A stretch of DNA of 64,000 nucleotides from CAYSTL01 sp964516805 (GTDB lineage Archaea; Thermoplasmatota; Thermoplasmata; Halarchaeoplasmatales; Halarchaeoplasmataceae): positions 1 through 64,000 of the forward strand of contig CAZEXI010000003.1 in NCBI GenBank assembly GCA_964516805.1, given 5' to 3'. Position 1 is the stretch's first letter. Each line of letters begins with the position of its first letter. The notes under the pieces were generated by a model. It searched no databases and was not told the DNA's origin. It saw only the letters and a program-made list of their open reading frames with translations. The position numbers were made by a program, and so were the translations under genes. Shown piece after piece: positions 44,404 to 52,138 of the stretch.

Positions 44404-44973
44404 CTATGATTCAACAGGTCCTATTGGGAATATAGTCTTTTCGTAGTACTCGTTTGTTACCTCAGCAAGAGCTGTGTAAACAGCACTGAAACCACAAAGT
44501 ATACCTTCGTATCCAGCTATTGTAGTTACCGTAGAATTATATTCTCCGATCGCCAGTAGGAAGAACAATATTGTCAATGTTCCAAATACAACCTGTAATG
44601 CTCTGTTCATCTTTAGTGTGGATAAGAACATCCAACCAGTAAAAAGTCCCCACATTGCGAGATAGGAAGCCAATGCTGCTTTACCAGGGAATTCAATACC
44701 TGGTGTAATCTCTGGAATCATTACAAGGGCAACGAAACTAAACCAAAATAGGCCGTAGGAGCTAAATGCTACTCCAGGGAATGTATTACCTTGTTTAATT
44801 TCCCACCAGCCTGCTATTAGCTGTGCGATACCTCCGTAGAATATACCCATAGCAAGTATCATGCTAGATAACTCTATATAGCCTGCATTGTGTATATTCA
44901 AGAGTACCGTAGTCATACCAAAACCCATCAAACCCAGTGGGGCAGGATTGGCAAGCTTTTTTACATCCGACAT
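44404..44973 (-). CDS. acetate uptake transporter (SatP/AceTr family)
   Basis: 189 residues with six hydrophobic helices. The AceTr/GPR1/FUN34/YaaH signature NPAPLGLMGFG is at residues ~8-18, then MGIFYGGIAQLIAGWWEIKQGNTFPGVAFSSYGLFW, as in all family members. These are acetate/succinate channels, driven by protons or passive. In a fermenter it could move acetate either way. The gene is followed without a gap by DUF402, suggesting an operon. Confidence 0.93.
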   Translation of the reverse strand: MSDVKKLANPAPLGLMGFGMTTVLLNIHNAGYIELSSMILAMGIFYGGIAQLIAGWWEIKQGNTFPGVAFSSYGLFWFSFVALVMIPEITPGIEFPGKAALASYLAMWGLFTGWMFLSTLKMNRALQVVFGTLTILFFLLAIGEYNSTVTTIAGYEGILCGFSAVYTALAEVTNEYYEKTIFPIGPVES

Positions 44974-45117
44974 AAAATCACAAATTATGTAATTATTTTT
45001 AGCTATATAGTATTTACTGACTAGATATATAAAAAAGATTAATCATTAAACTAATAAAGAAATATAATTGAAAGAAAGATACTATAAAAAAAGATATAAA
45101 AAAACTAAGAAAGAAAT

Positions 45118-45444
45118 TTAGGATTCTTTAGCCTTCTTTTTGGCACGTTCTCTTCGCTTTTTAGCGTTGAAACCAGTAGCTCTTTTAAGAAAGTCATTCC
45201 ATTTATTGATTGTTTCCATTGCTACCTGATCATCTGCATCATCGTCCATCTGTAGATCGACCCAAAGACCTGTTCTACCCTCAGTCCATACTTCTAAATG
45301 GTCTATAGCACCTTCATTCTCTGTTATCAATTTTTCATCTTCTTTTTCTACTGATCCAAAGATTTCCTTCATCAGTTCTTCGAGTTGATCACCTTCAATA
45401 TTCTTGAAATGACCTCTTTTTACATCGTACCGATTTTTTCCCAT
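45118..45444 (-). CDS. DUF5611-like archaeal protein
   Basis: 108 residues beginning MGKNRYDVKRGHFKNIEGDQLEELMKEIFG, with the acidic central part (LEVWTEGRTGLWVDLQM) and a lysine-rich tail. It looks like the DUF5611 family found in euryarchaea and Thermoplasmatota; function unknown. The frame is open to ATG 45504, but a TATA-like TTATATGA lies about 27 nt before ATG 45444, where family similarity also seems to begin. It is divergent from aspS. Confidence 0.65.
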   Translation of the reverse strand: MGKNRYDVKRGHFKNIEGDQLEELMKEIFGSVEKEDEKLITENEGAIDHLEVWTEGRTGLWVDLQMDDDADDQVAMETINKWNDFLKRATGFNAKKRRERAKKKAKES

Positions 45445-45542
45445 GTTACCATAGAACTGTAAGGATAAATCATATAAGATTTTTTGGTAAAATTCTCCCC
45501 TCATCCTGAATCCTTTTATATCTCCCCTTTTATCACTTCAAC

Positions 45543-46859
45543 ATGAAAAGAATTCATGCCCAAGAAGCTGTCAAACTAGAAGAAGGAACAAAGTGCAAGC
45601 TGGCTGGATGGCTACAAGAAACAAAAAATCTTGGTGGTATCGCATTCTTGAAGGTTAGAGATAGAACTGGTGTTTTTCAAGTTGTTGTTGTAAAAGATGA
45701 GGTTGGAGACGAATACGATGAAATCGTTGATATCCCCAGAGAAAGCGTTATAGAAGTAGAGGGTGAAATACAAGAGACAAATCAAACGGAACTTGGATAT
45801 GAAATTATACCAACATCCATAATAGTTGAAAATGAAGCTGAGAAACCTTTGCCTCTTGGGGTCGTTGATAAGGTAGACGCTGATATGAAAACTCGTTTCG
45901 ATAATAGATTTCTTGACCTGAGAAAGGAAGAAAAAAGGGCAGTGTTTGAGTTGAGAAACTTGCTGATAAATGGACTTAGAGATTTCTTCAAAAATGAAGA
46001 TTTTATTGAAGTAAGCACTCCTAAAATTGTTGCTGCTGGAGCTGAAGGAGGAGCTACCCTCTTTGAAGTTGATTATTATGATCAAAAAGCTTACCTTGCC
46101 CAGAGTGCTCAATTATACAAGCAGATGTTGATGGCTTCAGGCTTTGAAAGAGTATACGAGATAGGACCCGCTTATAGAGCAGAAGATTTTGATACGATAA
46201 GACATGTCTCCGAATTTATTTCACTAGATTTTGAGATGTCATTTATCGAGAGTTCAGATGACATCATGGACATGACAAGTTACATGATAAGTCATGCGTT
46301 AGAATACGTCAAAAAGAACGGTTCAGATATGCTGGATTTACTTGACGTAGATATCAAAGTGCCTGAGCATCCATTCAAAAAGATCCCACACAGTGAGTGT
46401 ATTAAGATCTTGGAAAACATGGGAAAAGAATGGGAAGACGAACCAGAGATAGACACTGAGGGAGAAAAGATGCTTGGGGAATATGTGAAAGAAAAACATG
46501 ATACAGATTTCTTCTTCATAACAGAATTCCCAACAAGGCTGAAACAGGGAACATTCTATGCGATGAGAAAGGATTACGATCCATCATTGACTACTTACTT
46601 TGATTTAGAATACAAAGGACAAGAATTAGTCTCGGGCGGACAGAGAGAACATAGATATGATGTTCTTACAAACCAGATGGAAGAAATAGGATTAAAGAAA
46701 GAGAATTTCCAATCATATCTCGAAACTTTCAAGTACGGTATGCCATCACACGGTGGAATAGGACTTGGATTAGATAGGTTTGTTCAGCAGATGTTGGACT
46801 TGGATAATATCAGAGAATCGATACTATTCCCAAGGGATACGAGTAGATTAGAACCGTAA
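45543..46859 (+). CDS. aspS: aspartyl-tRNA synthetase (archaeal type)
   Basis: 438 residues. The OB-fold anticodon domain (GWLQETKNLGGIAFLKVRDRTG) and the class II catalytic core with motif 1 (IEVSTPKIV), motif 2 (RVYEIGPAYRAED ... FISLDFE) and motif 3 (GIGLGLDRFVQQML) are complete. It charges tRNA-Asp, and may mischarge tRNA-Asn in archaea that use GatCAB; not decided here. TTTTATATC at 45514-45522 lies 29 nt before the ATG, so it is probably leaderless. Confidence 0.95.
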   Translation: MKRIHAQEAVKLEEGTKCKLAGWLQETKNLGGIAFLKVRDRTGVFQVVVVKDEVGDEYDEIVDIPRESVIEVEGEIQETNQTELGYEIIPTSIIVENEAEKPLPLGVVDKVDADMKTRFDNRFLDLRKEEKRAVFELRNLLINGLRDFFKNEDFIEVSTPKIVAAGAEGGATLFEVDYYDQKAYLAQSAQLYKQMLMASGFERVYEIGPAYRAEDFDTIRHVSEFISLDFEMSFIESSDDIMDMTSYMISHALEYVKKNGSDMLDLLDVDIKVPEHPFKKIPHSECIKILENMGKEWEDEPEIDTEGEKMLGEYVKEKHDTDFFFITEFPTRLKQGTFYAMRKDYDPSLTTYFDLEYKGQELVSGGQREHRYDVLTNQMEEIGLKKENFQSYLETFKYGMPSHGGIGLGLDRFVQQMLDLDNIRESILFPRDTSRLEP

Positions 46860-46913
46860 ATTTACTCAACCCCTTATGTTATCTTTATATACCACAAACA
46901 TATTTTTAGAACG

Positions 46914-47429
46914 ATGACTGTCGGTCCTTACGAAAGAGAGCTCAAAGGAATACTCACCGCTGATGAAGAAGTAATCGAGGGTGCAACAAAAACTTGCTCT
47001 AATAAAGAGAAATCTAAATATAATGAGATCAATAACATTCCTTTTATCGTTGTTAGAGCAGCAGGTAGTTTGGGGATTGATTTGATAGCGGTTAGAGGAG
47101 AGTTATCTTTTCCCATCGAAGTCAAATCATCTAAAGAAGACATCCTTTATTTCAGTAGGGGCAAATTGACAGAGCAGGCTGAAGACATGATTGATACATG
47201 TACGACTACTAGACTACTACCGATCTATGCCTACAGATTAAAAGGACAGCGAGGAGACAAATGGAGAGTTTTTAGTCTGAATGTTGATGGTCTGACTAAA
47301 AAATCTAAAGTTTTGGACCGAAAATTACCAACAGTTGAAAAAACTGATAAAGATAATCTCATAATGCCTTGGGAAAATGGAATGCCCCTTAGTGAATTCA
47401 TATCTTACTTAAATCACCTATTGAGTTAA
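46914..47429 (+). CDS. hjc: Holliday junction resolvase Hjc
   Basis: 171 residues. N-terminal YERELKGIL carries the first conserved Glu; GIDLIAVRGELSFPIEVKSS contains the nuclease Asp and ExK; the following TEQAEDMID helix and VFSLN-type strand fit Hjc. It cuts four-way junctions in recombination. Compared with ~130-aa Hjc proteins there is an insert after the first helix (TADEEVIEGATKTCSNK) and a longer C-terminus. TTTATATA lies 30 nt before the ATG, so it is likely leaderless. Confidence 0.82.
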   Translation: MTVGPYERELKGILTADEEVIEGATKTCSNKEKSKYNEINNIPFIVVRAAGSLGIDLIAVRGELSFPIEVKSSKEDILYFSRGKLTEQAEDMIDTCTTTRLLPIYAYRLKGQRGDKWRVFSLNVDGLTKKSKVLDRKLPTVEKTDKDNLIMPWENGMPLSEFISYLNHLLS

Positions 47430-47508
47430 TACTTAATTTAATAAAAGAGTAGTAAATACTATATAATTGATATTAAATATATAAGTTCCCCTGGAAAGGA
47501 GATCGTTG

Positions 47509-48648
47509 ATGAAGAAACTGATCCTATGCGTAGACCGAGATGACGACATAGGTGAGAAAGCTAACATCGAAACACCTATAATCGGTAGACAAGCTAATTT
47601 AGATGCAGCTGTAGCTCTAGGTTTGAAAGACCCAGAGGACTCTGATACTAATTCTATCCTTTCAGCAGTTTCGATGTATGATCAATTAAGATCTGAAGGA
47701 GAAGACGTTGAGGTTGCTACCATATGTGGTTCTCCTTCAGTTGGATACAGATCTGATCAAGAACTAAACAAGGAATTGGATATAGTTTTAGACAAACTCA
47801 ATCCTGATACCTCTATATTGGTAACCGATGGAGCAGAAGATGAATACATCACCCCTATTGTTTCATCAAAAGTCGATATTTCTCATGTGAGAACTGTTTA
47901 TGTTAAACAGAGTGAGAGTGTTGAAAACCTTTATTATATGATAGTTAAAACATTTAAAGAAGAGAAGGCTAAAAGAAAGATACTTTTACCAATATCATTA
48001 GCATTGTTAGTTTATGGCTTCTTCGGAGTTGCTGATCTACTTTATGATCTTATGATAAATGGTATTGAAGCCTTGCCAAGTCTAACCGGCTTTGGTATAG
48101 GTGTTATCACTTTTATCATCGGTCTCTATCTACTGGTTAGAATATACGATATAGATGAGAAATCCATCCAAGTGTATAAAAAGATCCGGAATGCTGTCAG
48201 CACAGGCTCGGTATGGCTTCCGTTTACAGTAGTAGCTGTGCTGATCGTAATAGCTAGTGCCCTCGAAGGCTGGGATGTTATTGTCACACAGGAAATTTCA
48301 TCACCACCCAAAGTCGTATTGACCTTTGCTCATACTGTTATCTGGTGGTGGTTGGGCGCTATATTCCTGCATGAGTTAGGAAGAGTTATAGACACGTATC
48401 TTACACAGGGCAAGGTAAAAAGATCATTCTGGGCAGTCTGGTTAACATTGATTGCTCTTACTTTCATCCTATGGGCAGCATTCGATTACATCAGAGTATT
48501 GATAGGAATGCAAAAAGCAAGTAATGTTCTCCCGATGGTGGCTGTAAACATAATCCTAGGCCTACTTATAGGAATACTTGGAGGATTAGCTCATAGAAGT
48601 TTTAGAGACCAGCACGAAGAAGATGAGTGTGCGGAAGAAGAGGAATGA
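47509..48648 (+). CDS. DUF373 membrane protein
   Basis: 379 residues. The N-terminal ~150 form a nucleotide-binding-like domain with LILCVDRDDDIGEKA and the DAAVALGLKDPEDSDTN segment that marks DUF373. Then come about six membrane helices from RKILLPISLALLVYGFF to the end, with an acidic C-terminal tail (EEDECAEEEE). Function is unknown although it is widespread in euryarchaea. ATG 47509 follows GGAGATCG. The mptE gene starts five nt after its stop. Confidence 0.88.
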   Translation: MKKLILCVDRDDDIGEKANIETPIIGRQANLDAAVALGLKDPEDSDTNSILSAVSMYDQLRSEGEDVEVATICGSPSVGYRSDQELNKELDIVLDKLNPDTSILVTDGAEDEYITPIVSSKVDISHVRTVYVKQSESVENLYYMIVKTFKEEKAKRKILLPISLALLVYGFFGVADLLYDLMINGIEALPSLTGFGIGVITFIIGLYLLVRIYDIDEKSIQVYKKIRNAVSTGSVWLPFTVVAVLIVIASALEGWDVIVTQEISSPPKVVLTFAHTVIWWWLGAIFLHELGRVIDTYLTQGKVKRSFWAVWLTLIALTFILWAAFDYIRVLIGMQKASNVLPMVAVNIILGLLIGILGGLAHRSFRDQHEEDECAEEEE

Positions 48649-48652
48649 AAAT

Positions 48653-49279
48653 TTGAATTATGAAAGATGGGAACCAATCTATAAAGAAATCATCAATGAT
48701 TTTAAATATTCAGAGGAATTGGACAGAAAATCAGCTGAGGTATTATCCAAAATTAGAGGATCTGATGGGATCGAACCTCTAAATAAAATCGAAGGGGAGA
48801 TAGTCGAAGTGATTGGTCCATTTGCTGAATATGTTGGGGACAATTATATTGTAAGTGCAGGCTCCGCAGTAAGTAAGTTAGAATCGATTAATATAAAACC
48901 GGATTTAATGGTTTCAGACCTTGATGGAAATACTAAACTTCAATTAGATCTTAATTTAGACGGTGTTCCTATGGTGATGCATGCTCATGGAGATAATATT
49001 CAAACAATTAAAAATTGGGCACCAAAATTTAAAGGACATGTTATATCAACATGTCAATGTAAATCACCAGAAGGGATCTATAATTTTGGTGGTTTTACCG
49101 ATGGAGATAGGGCTGTTTTTATATCTGATCATTTTAAAGCTAAAAAGATAATCCTAAATGGATGGGATTTCAAAAAACCTTCATCTAAAGATGTGGATTT
49201 AAAAATGAAAAAAAAGAAATTAAAGTGGGCAGAAAGATTGATAAATAAGATCAAATCAACACCTGTAGTCAAAATTTAA
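48653..49279 (+). CDS. mptE: 6-hydroxymethyl-7,8-dihydropterin pyrophosphokinase MptE-like (DUF115)
   Basis: 208 residues. The DUF115/MptE family phosphorylates 6-hydroxymethyldihydropterin on the route to methanopterin or folate. Visible are VIGPFAEYVGDNYIVSAGSAVSKL, IKPDLMVSDLDGN, PMVMHAHGDN, ISTCQC and FGGFTDGDRAVF, covering the nucleotide-binding and metal Asp residues. I choose TTG 48653 (MNYERWEPIYKEI), matching family N-termini and following AGAGGAATGA; the ATG at 48623 would overlap DUF373 by 26 nt. The product implies tetrahydromethanopterin or folate use. Confidence 0.85.
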   Translation: MNYERWEPIYKEIINDFKYSEELDRKSAEVLSKIRGSDGIEPLNKIEGEIVEVIGPFAEYVGDNYIVSAGSAVSKLESINIKPDLMVSDLDGNTKLQLDLNLDGVPMVMHAHGDNIQTIKNWAPKFKGHVISTCQCKSPEGIYNFGGFTDGDRAVFISDHFKAKKIILNGWDFKKPSSKDVDLKMKKKKLKWAERLINKIKSTPVVKI

Positions 49280-49363
49280 TATATTTAAATACACATAATA
49301 TTTTAAAAAAGGCTATTCGGAGTTATATTGAAAGACCGATAAATATATAGGTTAATAAGATAT

Positions 49364-49771
49364 ATGATTTCTCGAAAGGGGTATACTGTGCATAGGATAA
49401 GATTGGAGGATTTAAGGAAGGCCATAAGAAAGGTTTTAGAAGAAAACGATATGGACCCTTCTCCAGCAAATGATATGGCTGATCGAGTTATGAGCCTTTT
49501 TGGATTCGATAAAACTATCACTGATAATTTACTATCTTCTGAAGAAAGAGATATATTTTACATGTTAGAGGATTTTGATATACTTGCCACAGAAGAGGAA
49601 ACAACTAATCTACCCAGTGGGAAGAATTGGAGGATTCACTATTGGAGATTAAAAGAAGATAAAATAAAAGATATCCTAAAAGAGAAAAAAGAAGAGGAAA
49701 AAAAAGAATCAAGATCAATATATGATGATTTATCTGAGAACGTTTGGCAGCAGCATTCAGTAGAAGAATGA
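49364..49771 (+). CDS. DUF6015-like protein
   Basis: 135 residues. A helical N-terminal half (RLEDLRKAIRKVLEEND, MADRVMSLFGFDKTITDNLL) is followed by ERDIFYMLEDFDIL, EETTNLPSGKNWRIHYWRL, and a Lys/Glu-rich tail. This matches my memory of the DUF6015 family of Thermoplasmatota and related archaea; function unknown, though the wHTH-like core suggests DNA or protein binding. TATA-like AAATATATA at 49340-49348 precedes ATG 49364; GTG 49388 with AGGGG upstream is an alternative start. Confidence 0.6.
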   Translation: MISRKGYTVHRIRLEDLRKAIRKVLEENDMDPSPANDMADRVMSLFGFDKTITDNLLSSEERDIFYMLEDFDILATEEETTNLPSGKNWRIHYWRLKEDKIKDILKEKKEEEKKESRSIYDDLSENVWQQHSVEE

Positions 49772-49804
49772 TTTTAATAAAACCTCATATTTTGAAGGAC
49801 AGTT

Positions 49805-50416
49805 ATGAAAAAAATAAAGAAAAAAGATTTGGAAATCAGGTTAGAAGAAATACCTTCTCATCCAAATCCAACTCCAGATTTAGAGCAATATAACACTCCA
49901 GCTGAGTTAGCCTCTGATATTTTATTTACAGCCTTTTTAAACGGACATATAAAGGATAAAGATGTAATAGACCTAGGATGTGGAACTGGGGTCTTCTCTC
50001 TAGGTGCTGGTCTTCTAGGTGCTAGATCCATTAAAGGTTTTGACTTAGATGAAGATTCTATAAATATAGCTAGAAAAACTGCAGCAGAGTGGGGTTTGAG
50101 TGAAAACATTTTATTTGAAGTAAAAAATATCGAACAGGTTAACTCACTTTGTGATACAGTTTTAATGAACCCACCTTTTGGGTCTCAAAAAAAAGGTGCT
50201 GATCTACCATTCCTAGAAAAGTCCTTCGAAATATCTGATTTTGTTTATACTATCCACAATGCTAAAACACTTGATTTCCTAAGAAATTTTATAAGTGAAA
50301 ATGATCACAAAATTTTTCTCGAAAGAGGTTACAAATTTACTATCAAAAAAACTTTCGATTTTCATACTAAAGATAAAAAAAATATCGAAGTAGTCATATT
50401 TGGTATAAAAGTTTAG
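49805..50416 (+). CDS. METTL5-like RNA N6-adenine methyltransferase
   Basis: 203 residues. A class I methyltransferase with QYNTPAELASDIL, SAM motif VIDLGCGTGVFSLGAGLLGA, acidic FDLDEDSINIA and the catalytic NPPFGSQKKGADLPFL. NPPF plus the QKKGADLPFL extension is specific to the METTL5 family, which methylates A1832-type adenines of small-subunit rRNA or similar RNAs. It precedes csl4 by 80 nt; the pairing of a predicted RNA methylase with exosome genes is known in archaea. Confidence 0.88.
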   Translation: MKKIKKKDLEIRLEEIPSHPNPTPDLEQYNTPAELASDILFTAFLNGHIKDKDVIDLGCGTGVFSLGAGLLGARSIKGFDLDEDSINIARKTAAEWGLSENILFEVKNIEQVNSLCDTVLMNPPFGSQKKGADLPFLEKSFEISDFVYTIHNAKTLDFLRNFISENDHKIFLERGYKFTIKKTFDFHTKDKKNIEVVIFGIKV

Positions 50417-50496
50417 ACAAAACTTTTTAAATAAAGGTTCCTTTTTCGTAATATTGAGTATTGACATTTGTTCAAGGAATTAAAGAGGTTATTAAA

Positions 50497-51075
50497 ATGG
50501 AAGATTCGAAAAATAAGAAAATCGTTTATCCTGGTGAAGAAATAGGTACAAGTGAGGAATGGCTTCCTGGTGAGGGTACTTTTGAGGAAGATGGTAAGAT
50601 TTATTCCTGCTACCTTGGAAAGTTAGAATTTGACGAAGACAATATTGAGGCCAACGTAAAAGCAATCAATCCTATAATTGAACTTGAAGAAGGAGATATA
50701 ATTTATGGTTCAGTCTCTAGAAGGAAAAGTTCATTAGTTAACCTCGATATTGAATTAGTAGAAGGTGAATCAAGGGATATATTGAGAGATCTTGAAGGAT
50801 CGATTCATATTTCAAAAGTATCTAATGATTACACGGATGATTTAGAACAGGAATACCTTGTTGGTGATCTTGTAAGAGCAAAAGTTGTCCAAGTCGAGCC
50901 TACTATACGTTTATCAACAGAAGGAAAGAATTTTGGTGTGGTAAAAGGATATTGTTCTAACTGTAGAAAAGCAGCAGAAAAGAAAGGAAACAAACTTTAC
51001 TGCCCTAACTGCGAGAGAACTGAAAGTAGAAAAGTTTCTAATGTTTATGGGAAAATAAAATTAAAAGGAAAATAA
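50497..51075 (+). CDS. csl4: exosome RNA-binding protein Csl4
   Basis: 192 residues: N-terminal domain (YPGEEIGTSEEWLPGEGTFEEDGKIY), S1 RNA-binding domain (EEGDIIYGSVSRRKSSLVNLDIEL ... SIHISKVS ... LVGDLVRAKVVQVEP), and a C-terminal zinc ribbon with CSNC and CPNC. Csl4 caps the archaeal exosome together with Rrp4 and DnaG. ATG 50497 has AGAGG eight nt upstream. Two small coiled-coil genes follow closely on the same transcript. Confidence 0.92.
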   Translation: MEDSKNKKIVYPGEEIGTSEEWLPGEGTFEEDGKIYSCYLGKLEFDEDNIEANVKAINPIIELEEGDIIYGSVSRRKSSLVNLDIELVEGESRDILRDLEGSIHISKVSNDYTDDLEQEYLVGDLVRAKVVQVEPTIRLSTEGKNFGVVKGYCSNCRKAAEKKGNKLYCPNCERTESRKVSNVYGKIKLKGK

Positions 51076-51090
51076 GGGGTGTGAATCAGT

Positions 51091-51324
51091 TTGGTAGAAA
51101 CTGAAAAAACATTGATGGCGATAGAGGAAAAGAAAAAATGGGCTAAAAGGGAATCTGAAATTTTAGAGGAACTTGAAAAAGTTCAGCAAAAAAAGAAAAG
51201 ATTGATTAAAGAAGCCAATAAGATTAAGAAAAAAATAAGAACTTATCAGGACAAGATAAGATCAAAAACTGATAGAAAGGGTGACTTATCGAGAGAATAT
51301 TATAACGAAATGAAACAACTTTAG
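51091..51324 (+). CDS. small coiled-coil protein, 77 aa
   Basis: 77 residues, almost entirely helical with heptad-like spacing and very rich in Lys/Glu (EKKKWAKRESEILEELEKVQ). It starts at TTG 51091 after GGGGTGTGA; an internal ATG lies at 51115. No Cys or membrane segment, and no recognised family. It sits 15 nt after csl4 and 11 nt before a second coiled-coil gene, so a heterodimer of the two is conceivable. Confidence 0.55.
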   Translation: MVETEKTLMAIEEKKKWAKRESEILEELEKVQQKKKRLIKEANKIKKKIRTYQDKIRSKTDRKGDLSREYYNEMKQL

Positions 51325-51335
51325 AGGTTGCCAAC

Positions 51336-51563
51336 ATGGTAGATGAAACGGATATTAGAACTATGCGTGAAGAAATAATCAAGTCTAAAGAAGAGTATTT
51401 TGAATTAAAAGGCAGGATAAAAGAATTAGAAGAACGTGAAAAACATCTTAAAGAAGAATTAGAAAGAGTCCGTGAGCATCTATCCTATTATGAATCTCTG
51501 GTTTCTGATATGAAAAAGAGAATGAAGGGTATGGGTTCTTCTGGTATATTTGATAGATTGTAA
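51336..51563 (+). CDS. small coiled-coil protein, 75 aa
   Basis: 75 residues; residues 5-65 form one long predicted coiled coil (KSKEEYFELKGRIKELEEREKHLKEEL), ending with a short Gly/Ser-rich tail that finishes IFDRL. I do not recognise a family. GAGGTTGCCAAC precedes the ATG. It is the last gene of the csl4 operon and lies 180 nt upstream of the roadblock gene; the gap at 51564-51745 shows only TATA-like stretches. Confidence 0.55.
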   Translation: MVDETDIRTMREEIIKSKEEYFELKGRIKELEEREKHLKEELERVREHLSYYESLVSDMKKRMKGMGSSGIFDRL

Positions 51564-51745
51564 AATACTATGAAAATTTAAATAGAGAAAGATTATTAAG
51601 GTTAATGAATGAGTAATATAATAGTTCGGGAAAATAAATAGGAATTAATTAGTTTAAGGATCTCGAATTTATTAAACTATAAGGTATAATATTGACAGGG
51701 AACTTTCCTGTTTATGTTCCTTAAAATAGCAAGGAGCGTGAAACC

Positions 51746-52138
51746 ATAAAAGCGCAAGAACAAGTTGAAGAGATATTTGAAGAGTATTGCAAGGAGAACA
51801 AAATCGAAGGAATCGCCTTAACTTCAAAAAATGGTATTCCAATAGCCTCATTTTTAAACAAACCAGAACAAAGTGAAAGTTTTAGTACTCTATCAGCTAC
51901 GATTATGGGGGCAAGCGAAGTGATATTTTCAAGCTTCGAAAAGAATAACCCTGGCTTGATAACAGCTAAATCTGATGAGGCTGTTTTACTGATTAAGGAA
52001 ATGGGTACAAATGCAGTTCTTTCAGTGATAGGCGATTTAGATCAAAAAGATGAATTAATAGATAAAATTGATGAAATTATTGAAGAGATTGATGTTTTAG
52101 AAAAGGCTTCTGAAATAAAAGAGGTGCTTGAAAAATGA
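51746..52138 (+). CDS. roadblock/LC7 domain protein with non-standard start
   Basis: About 130 residues of a roadblock/LC7 fold: QVEEIFEEYCKENKIEGIALTSKNGIPIAS, the middle LSATIMGASEVIFSSF helix, and VLLIKEMGTNAVLSVI. These small proteins act as dimeric platforms for small GTPases or ATPases. The frame has no ATG, GTG or TTG before ATG 51905, which would cut the fold in half. A Shine-Dalgarno AAGGAG lies nine nt before ATA 51746, which I take as the start; a one-base mutation of ATG or a sequence error is the alternative. The stop overlaps the KaiC-like gene (ATGA). Confidence 0.7.
   Translation: MKAQEQVEEIFEEYCKENKIEGIALTSKNGIPIASFLNKPEQSESFSTLSATIMGASEVIFSSFEKNNPGLITAKSDEAVLLIKEMGTNAVLSVIGDLDQKDELIDKIDEIIEEIDVLEKASEIKEVLEK

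Noticed and set aside
45612..46112. 166-codon open frame antisense to aspS
   Set aside because: The plus strand encodes conserved AspRS motifs here; the antisense protein is Phe/Ser/Ile-rich without recognisable features.
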